DNA of 64,000 nucleotides from Bacteroidota bacterium (GCA_016702705.1 JADJDM010000025.1:39210-103209); one strand, 5' to 3'; shown: positions 27,007 to 36,396, counted from the stretch's first letter. Notes: generated by a model from the letters alone, not told the origin. Program-made: numbers and translations.

Positions 27007-28038
27007 ATGAAACCAGAAGCGAAAAAGGTTGCAATGGCATTACAAGGTGGTGGAGCTCATGGAGCTTTTACTTGGGGCGTGTTAGATCGTTTATTGGAAG
27101 CAGATGAAGTAATAGCTGATGCTATGTGTGGCACAAGTGCTGGGGCTGTTAATGCAGTTGTTTGCGCTTATGGCTTGCACACTGGCGGGCCAGCAAAAGC
27201 AAAAGAATTATTAGAGCAATTATGGAAAAAAATATCTATATCAGGTAGCTTCTTTTTTAAACCCTCTGCTTGGGATAAATATATGGGTAATGGTGACATC
27301 TACAATTCTGCTGGATACATGATGTTTAATACCATGAGTCAGTTTATGTCGCCTTACAATTTTAATCCCTTTAATTACAATCCACTTCGCGATATATTAA
27401 ACGAACTAATTGACTTTAAAGAATTACATAGATACAACACCAAAAAATTATACGTTTGTGCAACAAATGTAAAAACGAATAGAGCAAAAATTTTTACTAA
27501 TGAAGATATTACTGTTGATGCAGTATTAGCTTCTGCATGTTTACCTTTTCTTTTCCAAGCTGTTGAAATAGATGGGGAACATTATTGGGATGGTGGATAC
27601 CTAGGAAACCCACCTATTTTCCCAATCATTACCAATACACATATTAGAGATATTTTATTAGTTAAGATTAACTCAATCAACATTAAATCAGTTCCAACTA
27701 CTGCACGTGATATTGCTGATCGTGTGAATGAAATTTCATTTAATAGTAGTTTGATTAATGAAATGCGAATGATTCATTACCGTAATGAATTAATTAGAAA
27801 TGGCACATTAAAACAAGATGATGCATTGAATCGTGAGATTTTCATTCATACTATTTCTGGATACAAAGATTTAGGTCAATTAAATCATTCAAGTAAAATG
27901 AATACTTCTTGGGAATTTTTAGAAAACCTAAAAAACAAAGGAAGAGAAGCTGCAGAGCATTGGTTAAACAATGAATTTAAAGAAGTAGGTGTACATTCAA
28001 CCTTTGATGTTGAAGAACATTTCTTTGTAAAATATTAA
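27007..28038 (+). CDS. patatin-like phospholipase
   Basis: A protein of 343 residues. It has the glycine-rich oxyanion block Q-G-G-G-A-H-G-A-F (14-22), nucleophile G-T-S-A-G (43-47) and catalytic Asp in D-G-G-Y (near 195), the complete Ser-Asp dyad of patatins. There is no signal peptide, so it is likely a cytoplasmic or membrane-peripheral lipase acting on acyl glycerols or phospholipids. It converges on the aminotransferase gene six bases away. Confidence 0.9.
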   Translation: MKPEAKKVAMALQGGGAHGAFTWGVLDRLLEADEVIADAMCGTSAGAVNAVVCAYGLHTGGPAKAKELLEQLWKKISISGSFFFKPSAWDKYMGNGDIYNSAGYMMFNTMSQFMSPYNFNPFNYNPLRDILNELIDFKELHRYNTKKLYVCATNVKTNRAKIFTNEDITVDAVLASACLPFLFQAVEIDGEHYWDGGYLGNPPIFPIITNTHIRDILLVKINSINIKSVPTTARDIADRVNEISFNSSLINEMRMIHYRNELIRNGTLKQDDALNREIFIHTISGYKDLGQLNHSSKMNTSWEFLENLKNKGREAAEHWLNNEFKEVGVHSTFDVEEHFFVKY

Positions 28039-28044
28039 TAGGAT

Positions 28045-29232
28045 TTATACTTCGTTTAAAGAGGCGACGATTAAGTCGCATGCCCTTATTAATTCTTCAT
28101 CCGAAATAATTAATGGTGGCGCTAAACGCATTGCTGTTGCACAAAATAAGAACCAATCGCTTATTACACCATTTTCAATGCATTTTGCAATAATTCGCAT
28201 ATTCAAATCAACATCACCAAACTCAATTGCAATAAGCGCTCCAGAGCTTCTTATTTCTTTTACTAAAGGATGTTTGATTTTTTCGTGAATAATTGTCTCA
28301 ATATTTTTCGCACGTTTATATAGTTGAGTAGAATTGATTTCGTTTAATGTAGCTAAGGAAGCTGCACAACAAACTGCATTACCTCCAAAGGTTGTAATGT
28401 GACCTAATACAGGATCGTTAGTAAAACAATCCATGTTTGCTTTAGAAGAAATGAAAGCTCCAATTGGCATTCCTCCTCCCATTGCTTTTGCAATTAATAA
28501 AACATCAGGTACAATTCCAAACTGTTCGAAAGCAAAGAAAGTTCCTGTTCTACCAAAACCTGTTTGTATTTCATCCAACACCAAAAGTGTTCCCATTGCT
28601 TTACAACGGGTACTTAGTTTTTTAAGGAAATCATTTTTAGGAACATTTACTCCCGACTCTGCTTGAACAGGCTCCACAACAACACAAGCAGTGCGCTCTG
28701 TTATTTGTAGCAAATGTTCTTCATTATTAAACTCTATAATTTTTGTATCGGGTAATAATGGACGAAACGAATTTTTAAATTCCTCACTTCCCATTATACT
28801 TAAAGCACCATGCGTACTTCCATGGTAGGCATTTTTAAAACTAATAATCTCAGTTCTACCAGTTACACGCTTTGCCAACTTCATTGCACCTTCTGTAGCT
28901 TCTGCTCCTGAATTCACAAAGTAAACCGAATCTAAACTTGATGGCAATAAATCTGTAAGCGCCTTTGCCAAATTAACTTGCGGACTTTGAACAAACTCAC
29001 CATACACAATGGTATGCATAAATGTATTTGCTTGTTTGGTAATTGCCTCCACTACTTTAGGATGACAATGACCTAATGAACTAACCGAAATACCAGAAAT
29101 TAAATCGAAATACTTTTTACCTTTTGTATCAATTAAATAAACGCCTTCCCCCTTCTCTATCTCCAAAGCCATTGGCGCTGGACTCGTTTGAGCTACATGA
29201 CGTAAAAATAATTGTCGTTGATTGAGGTTCAT
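28045..29232 (-). CDS. class III aminotransferase (aspartate/acetylornithine aminotransferase family)
   Basis: A PLP enzyme of 395 residues. It has V-N-S-G-A-E-A-T-E-G-A near 105, A-Y-H-G-S-T near 137, V-L-D-E-I-Q-T-G-F-G-R-T-G near 217 and PLP lysine in A-K-A-M-G-G-G-M-P-I-G near 250. The fold group includes acetylornithine, GABA and ornithine aminotransferases. No arg genes are near, so the exact substrate is not assigned. It lies three bases from the ORF6N gene in the same direction. Confidence 0.85.
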   Translation of the reverse strand: MNLNQRQLFLRHVAQTSPAPMALEIEKGEGVYLIDTKGKKYFDLISGISVSSLGHCHPKVVEAITKQANTFMHTIVYGEFVQSPQVNLAKALTDLLPSSLDSVYFVNSGAEATEGAMKLAKRVTGRTEIISFKNAYHGSTHGALSIMGSEEFKNSFRPLLPDTKIIEFNNEEHLLQITERTACVVVEPVQAESGVNVPKNDFLKKLSTRCKAMGTLLVLDEIQTGFGRTGTFFAFEQFGIVPDVLLIAKAMGGGMPIGAFISSKANMDCFTNDPVLGHITTFGGNAVCCAASLATLNEINSTQLYKRAKNIETIIHEKIKHPLVKEIRSSGALIAIEFGDVDLNMRIIAKCIENGVISDWFLFCATAMRLAPPLIISDEELIRACDLIVASLNEV

Positions 29233-29235
29233 AAT

Positions 29236-29787
29236 TTACTTTTTCTTGGCAGGAATTTTAAACCCAATCTGCTTTCTTGGTTTTGTTTTTTCCTTCCCTT
29301 CTAACAACTCATCAAAATATCTAAATACAATTTCAATATTTTTATCGTGATTATCTAATTTCTTCTTTATTTTCTCAACTTCCAACTTCAATTCAGTATG
29401 TGTAACAAGCATTTCTCTTAATTTCACAAATAATTCAATGATTTTAATACTCACCTGAACAGCTTGCTCGCTTTTTAAAACATTTGCAAGCATTAAAACC
29501 CCATGTTCTGTAAATACATAAGGTAAAGTACCTCCTAAATGACTTTTTGAGGGTATCGCATTTTGCGATACCATGATATCGACTTCTTGTTGTGTTAATT
29601 GAAACATGAAATTAGAAGGAAATCGAGAAATATTTCGTTTCACTTGCTCTCTTAAACGAATTCCCTTTACTCCAAAAAGTAAAGCCAAATCTCTATCTAG
29701 CATAACTTTTTCACCCCTTAACAAGTATATCTTACTCATCAATACTTCCCGAGGAACAATATTTAATATTGCAGCTTTTTTTGCCAT
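29236..29787 (-). CDS. ORF6N domain protein
   Basis: A protein of 183 residues with the ORF6N domain at 20-110: G-E-K-V-M-L-D-R-D-L-A-L-L-F-G-V, N-I-S-R-F-P-S-N-F-M-F-Q-L-T, P-Y-V-F-T-E-H-G-V-L-M-L-A. A coiled segment and a Lys-rich tail follow. ORF6N is a predicted DNA-binding domain first noted in phages and shared by many Bacteroidota chromosomal proteins. Its M-V-S-Q-N-A-I-P-S stretch is encoded by a perfect palindrome that recurs just upstream of the gene. It sits between dapA and the aminotransferase. Confidence 0.8.
   Translation of the reverse strand: MAKKAAILNIVPREVLMSKIYLLRGEKVMLDRDLALLFGVKGIRLREQVKRNISRFPSNFMFQLTQQEVDIMVSQNAIPSKSHLGGTLPYVFTEHGVLMLANVLKSEQAVQVSIKIIELFVKLREMLVTHTELKLEVEKIKKKLDNHDKNIEIVFRYFDELLEGKEKTKPRKQIGFKIPAKKK
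29552..29572. repeat. palindrome inside the ORF6N gene (copy 1)
   Basis: Arms GGTATCGCA and TGCGATACC around TTT. It lies inside the ORF6N coding region, where it encodes V-S-Q-N-A-I-P. At least 24 bases are identical to copy 2. Confidence 0.9.
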
Positions 29788-29803
29788 TTACAATCTGTTT
29801 TAG

Positions 29804-29824
29804 GGTATCGCATTTTGCGATACC
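29804..29824. repeat. palindrome upstream of ORF6N (copy 2)
   Basis: The same nine-base arms and TTT loop as copy 1, positioned 17-37 bases upstream of the ORF6N start and just after dapA. It could be an operator, a dapA terminator hairpin or a small repeat insertion. There is no T-run after it. Confidence 0.9.
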
Positions 29825-29831
29825 ACAAGAA

Positions 29832-30719
29832 TTATTTATAAGCCGCTACTAATTCCTTCAAACGTTTTTGTACTTTCTCATTAGGCTTTACTAATGGCAA
29901 GCGTACATTTGAACCGCACACTTTTAATAATTCTAATGCAATTTTTACTCCACCAGGATTACCATCAGCAAATAACTGCTCAGTAATTTCAAAGGTTTTG
30001 TAATGTAATTTTTGTGCTTGTGCAATGTTTCCAGCTAAAGCTTGACGAACCATTTCAGAAAAATCTTTTGGATAAGCATTTGCAATAACAGAAATAACTC
30101 CGTCTGCACCTGCTGCAATTAATGGTAAAGTTAAATTATCATCACCACTTATAACTAAAAAATCTTTTGGTTTGTTTTTGATAATGCGCATGCATTGCTC
30201 CACATTTCCGCTAGCTTCTTTAATTGCAATGATGTTTTTAAAATCATTTGCTAAACGTAAAGTAGTTTCTGAAGTCATGTTAGACGTTGTTCTTCCCGGA
30301 ACATTATATAAAATAATTGGCAATGGAGAAACGCCAGCAATCATTTTATAATGCTGATAAATCCCTTCTTGAGAAGGTTTATTATAATATGGAGAAACTG
30401 AAAGTATTGCAGAGAATCCTTTTAAGTTTGAATGTTTGATTGTGTCAACTACTTCTTGCGTGTTGTTTCCACCAATACCAAGTACTAAAGGAACACGACC
30501 TTCAACTGTATCTAACACATGATTTATTACTGCAGATTTTTCATCCTTCGTTAAAACAGCTGATTCGCCTGTTGTGCCTAATACAACTAAGTATTCGACC
30601 TTACCTTTTATTAAGTGTTCGATTAAACTAGTTAATCCTTTAAAATCAACGTTGCCGTCTTTACTAAAAGGTGTAACAATAGCAACACCAGTTCCTACGA
30701 ATTTTGAATACTTAGCCAT
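29832..30719 (-). CDS. dapA: 4-hydroxy-tetrahydrodipicolinate synthase
   Basis: A protein of 295 residues with G-T-G-V-A-I-V-T-P-F, the G-T-T-G-E-S-A substrate loop (49-55), catalytic Tyr in I-L-Y-N-V-P-G-R-T and the Schiff-base lysine in I-A-I-K-E-A-S-G near 166. It condenses pyruvate with aspartate semialdehyde in lysine and diaminopimelate synthesis. It is preceded by the DUF6913 gene 21 bases upstream, a usual Bacteroidota pair. Confidence 0.95.
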   Translation of the reverse strand: MAKYSKFVGTGVAIVTPFSKDGNVDFKGLTSLIEHLIKGKVEYLVVLGTTGESAVLTKDEKSAVINHVLDTVEGRVPLVLGIGGNNTQEVVDTIKHSNLKGFSAILSVSPYYNKPSQEGIYQHYKMIAGVSPLPIILYNVPGRTTSNMTSETTLRLANDFKNIIAIKEASGNVEQCMRIIKNKPKDFLVISGDDNLTLPLIAAGADGVISVIANAYPKDFSEMVRQALAGNIAQAQKLHYKTFEITEQLFADGNPGGVKIALELLKVCGSNVRLPLVKPNEKVQKRLKELVAAYK

Positions 30720-30740
30720 TTAAAATAATTTGAGGTAAAA

Positions 30741-31289
30741 TTAGTTTTTTTTGTTCATCATCTGCAAGTAAAAATCAACTTGAGATAAATATTTATCCAT
30801 CCCAGCCGAAGGATTTACTGAGATAAGCATATCATGGATATTTTTGTTTTGAGGAATATCAATTCCAATCTTACATTTGGCGTAAGACATGGCTGAAATA
30901 TACCGCAATGGGAATTTATTAGAAAGGTTTACATCAATTAAAATATCACGTATTTCGGTAATAAATGTTTTGATGTATGGACTTTCGGGTTCGCCCATTC
31001 CTTTTACTTCTTTTGCATTAAATAAATCGAAATCAGATTTAGTGTAATAAATATTGGCTGGAATCACCTTTGCATCATAAAAACCAATTCCATGAACACG
31101 TTTGCCCATTTGTTTGAGCTTGTTAACGTAGTTCTTAACGATTTCGAAATCATCGGCATTAGTAGCGTCAAAAACAATCCCTACAGTGCGCACATCTTCT
31201 ATATTCAAGAACTCCTTTTGGCGAACATGAATTTTTAATGCGCTCTGCAATCGCTTTTCTCCGAAGCTTTCTTTAAACCTTCTAATCAT
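30741..31289 (-). CDS. DUF6913 family protein
   Basis: A protein of 182 residues, T-V-G-I-V-F-D-A-T-N in the first third and A-K-C-K-I-G-I-D-I-P, N-I-H-D-M-L-I-S-V in the last. It matches a Bacteroidota-specific family of unknown function commonly found between ligA and dapA. Here the dapA side is kept, but the ligA side is separated by a lipoprotein, a transposase and hairpin repeats. Confidence 0.75.
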   Translation of the reverse strand: MIRRFKESFGEKRLQSALKIHVRQKEFLNIEDVRTVGIVFDATNADDFEIVKNYVNKLKQMGKRVHGIGFYDAKVIPANIYYTKSDFDLFNAKEVKGMGEPESPYIKTFITEIRDILIDVNLSNKFPLRYISAMSYAKCKIGIDIPQNKNIHDMLISVNPSAGMDKYLSQVDFYLQMMNKKN

Positions 31290-31356
31290 TGCTGCAAGAT
31301 AAATAAATTCCTAGAAAGATAAATCACAAAATGAATTAATATTTAAGGTTACAATT

Positions 31357-31386
31357 GTTGGTAACAGCGGCACCAAAAGTACCAAC
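31357..31386. repeat. GTTGGTA/TACCAAC hairpin
   Basis: A seven-base inverted repeat with a 16-base centre. It resembles in arm sequence the larger GTTGGTG/CACCAAC hairpin at 46255-46297, suggesting a small dispersed palindrome family. It is downstream of the lipoprotein gene at 31416 on the minus strand but lacks a good T-run. Confidence 0.5.
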
Positions 31387-31415
31387 AGAACGAAAAGTAT
31401 CTAAAATTAAGAAAT

Positions 31416-31838
31416 CTACTTAGCATAATCAACCCAAACAGTATCGGAAACTACTTTTCCACTTTTTCTTTTAGCAGTATATAAATAATAAATACTATTT
31501 CCACTCAATATTTCAACTTCTATAGGTTCTGTTTTTTGTTTTACACTTATAGAGTCAGAAAACGGGTAGTTTGATTCAAGAAAGACAACTTCATATTTAC
31601 ATTTATCAATCCATTTTAATTTTAATTTCATAATATAATTAGTTCCAACAATTTTTTCAATTTGAATAGAATCGTTTCTTTCAACCAAAAAATTCATTCC
31701 TTGCCAATGGTACTTAAAATTTCCTTTCCTATATAACTCACAGTCAGTATTTGAATCGCCTACACTATTGCAGGAAATAACTGCAAATCCAATACATAAA
31801 TAAAATACATAAACCAATTTTTTCAAATTTAAATCCAT
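31416..31838 (-). CDS. small hypothetical lipoprotein
   Basis: A protein of 140 residues with lipobox F-A-V-I-S-C. The mature part has D-C-E-L-Y-R-K-G-N-F-K-Y and E-R-N-D-S-I-Q-I-E. It resembles a Bacteroidota family of small lipoproteins sometimes mislabelled DNA topoisomerase IV in databases. The role is unknown. Confidence 0.6.
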   Translation of the reverse strand: MDLNLKKLVYVFYLCIGFAVISCNSVGDSNTDCELYRKGNFKYHWQGMNFLVERNDSIQIEKIVGTNYIMKLKLKWIDKCKYEVVFLESNYPFSDSISVKQKTEPIEVEILSGNSIYYLYTAKRKSGKVVSDTVWVDYAK

Positions 31839-31966
31839 CTTAACTTAAAATTTTTGTAAAATTATTTACTATCGATTTTAATTTACAGCACTTGTTGTTC
31901 CATTACACAATAATCTACCAAAAATCATCTTTCCAATAATTTTCACTCCTAAACTTTCACTTTTTT

Positions 31967-32428
31967 TCAATCCTCCCAGTTAAAAATATACTTCTCATCA
32001 TACTCAATATTGTATGATTTTAGAAAATCGATATACTCTTGTTTAAAAGTTGTTTTCTTATGATGTTCCTCTTGATTATCAATATATGTTGCTACTTTAC
32101 TTATTTGTGACTGTGAAACTGAAAATGCTCCAAACCCTTCTTGCCACTGAAATTTACCTATTACAAACTTCTTTTCATTAATCCACTTAGTTGAATTTAC
32201 CTTTATATCCTTCACTAAGTTAGAAATTGAATAATCTGGCCCAATACTTACTAATATGTGAATGTGGTCGGCTACCCCATTAATTGAAAACACCTTTTGT
32301 TTTTTGTTAGTTACAATACCACAAATGTATTTATATAGTTCATTTTTGAAACTTTTATCGATAACGTTTTCTCTACCTTTTACAGCGAAAACTAAGTGAA
32401 TGTATATTTGAGAATAAGTGTTTGCCAT
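31967..32428 (-). CDS. REP-associated tyrosine transposase / IS200-like TnpA (copy 1)
   Basis: A Y1 transposase of 153 residues. The metal-binding HUH motif is D-H-I-H-I-L-V (residues 54-60) and the probable nucleophile Tyr lies in V-A-T-Y-I-D-N-Q-E-E-H-H-K-K near 110. It is complete and closely related to the copy at 54375. No accessory TnpB is present. The upstream side holds a field of short hairpins typical of REP-type transposases, which process single-stranded hairpin DNA. Confidence 0.85.
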   Translation of the reverse strand: MANTYSQIYIHLVFAVKGRENVIDKSFKNELYKYICGIVTNKKQKVFSINGVADHIHILVSIGPDYSISNLVKDIKVNSTKWINEKKFVIGKFQWQEGFGAFSVSQSQISKVATYIDNQEEHHKKTTFKQEYIDFLKSYNIEYDEKYIFNWED

Positions 32429-32513
32429 TTATATTATCAAATATAATTAAAACATAGAAACAAAACATTAATCCTTATTGGTTGTTACAAAAAATTAGTT
32501 GTGTTGCTCAATT

Positions 32514-32677
32514 ATGCTCCGCTGGAGCATTTTTTTGGAGGGGTGTGCTTTTGTTATTGAGATTATGCCCCGATGGGGCATGTTTCGGTGTAATCTATTT
32601 CTGTTGAAACGATGCGTAGATAAAGAATTTTTTGGAGAAGAATATCTTTTTTGTCGTGATTATACTCCGATGGGGCT
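32514..32677. repeat. REP-like hairpins, left type (loops GCT/GAT)
   Basis: Three hairpins: ATGCTCC-GCT-GGAGCAT (32514-32530), ATGCCCC-GAT-GGGGCAT (32565-32581) and CTCC-GAT-GGGG (32665-32675, one T-G wobble). Each is preceded by ATTAT- or GATTAT-like bases and followed by a T-run. Together with the right-type group they fill the 613-base gap between the transposase and ligA, in which I see no gene. Confidence 0.85.
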
Positions 32678-32764
32678 TTTTTAGAAATGTGTTTCTTATT
32701 GAAATTATGACAGCAAGAGCATACTAAATCAAGGCTTAGTATTCATTAATCACAAACCACCAAG

Positions 32765-32986
32765 AACTCCAGAGGAGTTATATCTCAATAACTCAAAGTG
32801 CCCCTCTAGCTCCAAAACCCCGTAGGGGTTTAATATAGACAATACTATAAACAACTTAATTTATTAGCTGACCACAAAATCAAAGCCTAATCTTTCATCT
32901 TTGAGTAAACACAATCATCAACTCCAGAGGAGTTATATCTCAATAACAAAAAGCCCCCCCTAACTCCAAAACCCCGTAGGGGTTTT
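32765..32986. repeat. REP-like hairpins, right type (loops AGA/GTA), tandem pair
   Basis: A direct repeat of about 70 bases (32765-32831 and 32920-32986). Each copy contains AACTCC-AGA-GGAGTT followed about 45 bases later by AACCCC-GTA-GGGGTT. Both hairpins are perfect in both copies, while the spacer differs by indels, indicating that stems are conserved over linkers. Confidence 0.88.
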
Positions 32987-33040
32987 ATATAAACTATGAT
33001 AGAAACAATATACTTTATTAACGATTTACAATTGATTCCC

Positions 33041-35067
33041 TTACACAATCATCTCCAAAAAATCATCTTCTCCAATAATTTTTACGCCTAAACTTTCAGC
33101 TTTCTTTAGTTTTTCGGGGCCCATGTTATCACCTGCTAAAACAAAGCTTGTTTTTTTGGAGATGGAGCCTGAGTTTTTACCACCGTTTTGCTCAATCATA
33201 TTCTTCAACTCATCACGACTATACTTTTGGAATACTCCCGAAATAACAAAAGTTAAATCCTTCAATTTATCAGATGTATTTTGCAACTGTTCTTCGCTTA
33301 AGGCAAACTGCAAAGCATGTGCTTGTAATCGTTCAACTATACTTCTGTCCTCTGGGTTAGCGAAAAACTGAACGATGGCTTTTGCAATAATCTCTCCTAC
33401 TTCTTCAATCTCTAATAATTGTTCCGTAGTTGAATTCATTAGCACTTCAATGTTTTTACTTTACGAGCAATCTTCTTAGCAGTGGTTTCACCAACGTGGC
33501 GAATACCAATAGCATACAATACACGTTCAAATGGTATTTTTTTCGATTGCTCAATTCCATCAATCAAATTGTTTACTGATTTTTCGGCCAAACGTTCTAA
33601 AGGAAGTAATTGCTCTTTCTTAAGTTCGTATATATCAGCAATATTTTTTTATTAAGCCTGCAGTGTAAAGCTGGTCGATGGTTTCAGCACCAAGGCTATC
33701 AATGTTCATTGCTTTACGTGCAACAAAATGTTCTATCTTTCCTTTTATTTGGGGAGGACAACCATTGTAGTTTGGACAATAATGTGCCGCTTCTCCTTCG
33801 CTCCTAACTAGCGCTGCAGAGCACTCGGGGCAATTTTCAATGTACTGAGTTGGCTCGCTATTCTCTGGTCGTTTGGCAACATCTACACCAACTATTTTAG
33901 GAATAATTTCTCCACCCTTCTCAACAAAAACAGTATCTCCAACTCTAACATCTAACTTGGCAATAATATCTGCATTGTGCAAAGAGGCGCGCTTAACAGT
34001 AGTTCCAGCTAAGGCAACAGGTTTTAAATTAGCTACAGGAGTTATTGCACCTGTACGTCCAACCTGATATGAAATACTTTCTAACACAGTTGATACCTGC
34101 TCCGCTTTAAATTTATAAGCAACCGCCCAACGAGGCGATTTAGCAGTTATTCAAGCTGCTCTTGGTATTTATAGTTGTTTACTTTAATTACAATTCCATC
34201 AATATCGTAAGGCAAGTTGTAACGCTCTTTATCCCAATGGTTAATAAAATCAAATACTTCATCAATGCCGTTACATACTTTACTTTTCTCTGATATTTTT
34301 AATCCCCAAGATTTTGCTTTATCTAAGTTTTGTGAATGTGTTTCGAAATGCAAATTTTCGCCTAACACATAATACATGTAACAATCGAGCTTGCGCTTTG
34401 CAACAACGGCAGAATCCTGCATTTTCAATGTGCCAGAAGCTGCGTTGCGTGGGTTTGCCATTAATGCTTCCCCAATTTCTTCACGCTCTGCGTTGATTTC
34501 ATCAAACACTTTGCGGGGCATAAATATTTCCCCACGCACTTCAAACAAAGCGGGGAAATCGCCTCTTAATTTTAATGGAATGGATTTAATTGTTTTTACA
34601 TTGGTTGTAACATCATCTCCTTGCACACCATCGCCACGGGTTACAGCTTGTTTTAATTCTCCGTTTTCATATATCAATGAAATAGATAATCCATCAAATT
34701 TTAATTCGCACACATATTCTACATCAGCGCCAAATAATGAATTGCTATCTATATTTAATCCTTTCTTAACACGAGCATCAAAGTCTGCCATCTCTTCTCT
34801 GTTATAACTGTTAGAGAGGGAAAGCATTGGGTATTTATGTTTAACAGCTGTAAACTCTTTTGTTATTTGTCCGCCCACACGTTGAGATGGAGAATGTGAA
34901 GAAAGAAACTCAGGAAATTCTTTTTCCAGTTTCATTAATTCTTCTAGCATCATATCAAAATCGTAATCGCTAATGGTTGGATTAGATAATGTATAATAAT
35001 TGTAATTATGTTGTTCGAGCTCTTTGCTCAATGTTTCTATGCGTAGTTTTGCTTCTTCTTTCTGCAT
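33041..35067 (-). CDS. ligA: NAD-dependent DNA ligase, three frameshifts
   Basis: Together the pieces encode about 675 residues, the normal LigA length. The adenylation domain starts at 35067, with catalytic C-E-L-K-F-D-G-L and TRGDGVQGDDVT. The OB fold follows, then a four-Cys zinc finger (C-P-E-C ... Y-C-P-N-Y-N-G-C), helix-hairpin-helix repeats and a C-terminal BRCT domain (FVISGVFQ to 33041). Breaks: one G lost near 34148 (restores G-I-T-A-K-S-P-R-W-A), an A-run error near 33652 and another near 33455. LigA seals nicks in replication and is essential, so all three are almost certainly assembly errors. Confidence 0.92.
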
Positions 35068-35242
35068 TGCATAAAGATAGGGGTTTAAAGAAAAATTTAA
35101 AACATTGTTAATAGAAAGAAATTAAAATTTCTCAACCCGTAATTGTTGCTTAATTTTACTTTTAACCCGAGCAAGCAAAAATATTTTAATTGTTTTGTGA
35201 TTATTTACTCCTTTTTGCGAATAATATAGAAACAGCTTTAAA

Positions 35243-35734
35243 GTGGAAAAAGAAAAGTTTATTCAGATAATAAAGGAAAATCGAAACCTAATCTATAAGA
35301 TTTGCTACACCTATTGCAAAGAGCCTGAAAACAGGAATGATTTAGAACAGGAAATACTTATACAATTATGGCATTCGCTTGGGAAATTTGACGGACGCGT
35401 TAAAATAACTACCTGGATTTATCGCATTGCATTAAACACGGCCATTTCTTTTTACCGCAAAGAATCAAAAGTTAGCAAAAACAAAATCCCAATCGATAAG
35501 TCTATTATTTCTTTAAGCAATAATGAAAGTGATATTGAACTCAATCAAAACATTAAGTTGTTGTATCAATTTATCGATAAACTTAATGAGTTGGATAAAG
35601 CGCTTATCCTTCTTTATTTAGACGATAATAAACACAAAGAAATAGCCGAAATACTTGGGATAAGCGAAACAAATGTTGGTACAAAAATCAGCAGAATTAA
35701 AAAGGAATTAAAAGAACAATTTAACAACAACTAA
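35243..35734 (+). CDS. ECF-type RNA polymerase sigma factor
   Basis: A protein of 163 residues with region 2 (N-R-N-D-L-E-Q-E-I-L-I-Q-L-W and W-I-Y-R-I-A-L-N-T-A) and region 4 (KEIAEILGISETNVGTKISR). The start is a GTG at 35243. It is followed 10 bases later by a membrane protein that probably acts as its partner or anti-sigma factor. The stimulus is unknown. Confidence 0.88.
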   Translation: MEKEKFIQIIKENRNLIYKICYTYCKEPENRNDLEQEILIQLWHSLGKFDGRVKITTWIYRIALNTAISFYRKESKVSKNKIPIDKSIISLSNNESDIELNQNIKLLYQFIDKLNELDKALILLYLDDNKHKEIAEILGISETNVGTKISRIKKELKEQFNNN

Positions 35735-35744
35735 TTTATTAGAT

Positions 35745-36359
35745 ATGGAACTTCAAGATTTTAAAAACGCATGGAACGAGTACGACAAAAAATTGTCGGA
35801 AAACCTTAAACTAAATGAAAGTTTATTAAAGGAAATTAACCTGCAAAAAACAAAAAACGAATTACAAAAGCCACTTATTTATGAAATAATAAATGTAGGC
35901 TTTATGTTGATTCTTACTGTTTATTTGGCCTTTGCAAGCATACAATATCAATACGAATTAAAGTATTTAATTCCAGGTATTGTTTCTACTATCATTTCTG
36001 GACTGTACCTAAGTTTCTCTATTCGTAAAGTAAGGAAATTCCTAAATCTGAATTATTTCGATACTCCAATTTTAGACCTACAAAAATCGGTTACATCATT
36101 AAACTTACTGATTCTAAAATTGCGCAAATTCGAATTAATATTATTCCCAGCTTTTGCGGTGGCACTTTTACCTATATTATTTATAAGTGTGAGGCATTTC
36201 GATATCTATGAAAACACTAGACTACTGATAATCGAAATATGCTTAATCTTTGCAACATGCATCCCATTAAGCTTTTGGATTAACAAATACCTATTCGACA
36301 AAAAACTTAAAAACGCAGAGCAATTTTTAATGAAGATAAATTCGTTTGAAAGGGATTAG
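35745..36359 (+). CDS. membrane protein paired with the sigma factor
   Basis: A protein of 204 residues with a polar N-terminal 45 residues and four hydrophobic helices (about 50-70, 75-93, 130-150 and 160-178). The N-terminal L-Q-D-F-K-N-A-W-N-E-Y-D-K-K resembles the cytoplasmic segment of small Bacteroidota proteins that follow ECF sigma genes. It could be an anti-sigma factor; no zinc-binding H-C motif is present. Confidence 0.65.
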   Translation: MELQDFKNAWNEYDKKLSENLKLNESLLKEINLQKTKNELQKPLIYEIINVGFMLILTVYLAFASIQYQYELKYLIPGIVSTIISGLYLSFSIRKVRKFLNLNYFDTPILDLQKSVTSLNLLILKLRKFELILFPAFAVALLPILFISVRHFDIYENTRLLIIEICLIFATCIPLSFWINKYLFDKKLKNAEQFLMKINSFERD

Positions 36360-36365
36360 AAAACT

Positions 36366-36396
36366 GTTCCGAATCTGATTGTTTCAGATTCGGAAC
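36366..36396. terminator. intergenic hairpin between convergent genes
   Basis: A perfect 13-bp stem (GTTCCGAATCTGA and TCAGATTCGGAAC) with a five-base loop. It starts six bases after one stop and touches the stop of the opposite gene. It probably serves both transcripts, although no long T-run follows. Confidence 0.6.

Noticed and set aside
32499..32990. Possible CRISPR array between the transposase and ligA
   Set aside because: Repeats are short hairpins of several different stems with irregular spacing and no constant-length spacers; no cas genes. REP-like elements explain them better.
33041..35067. ligA as a pseudogene
   Set aside because: All domains and catalytic motifs are intact once single-base homopolymer or single-G errors are corrected; the enzyme is essential and no second ligase is seen.
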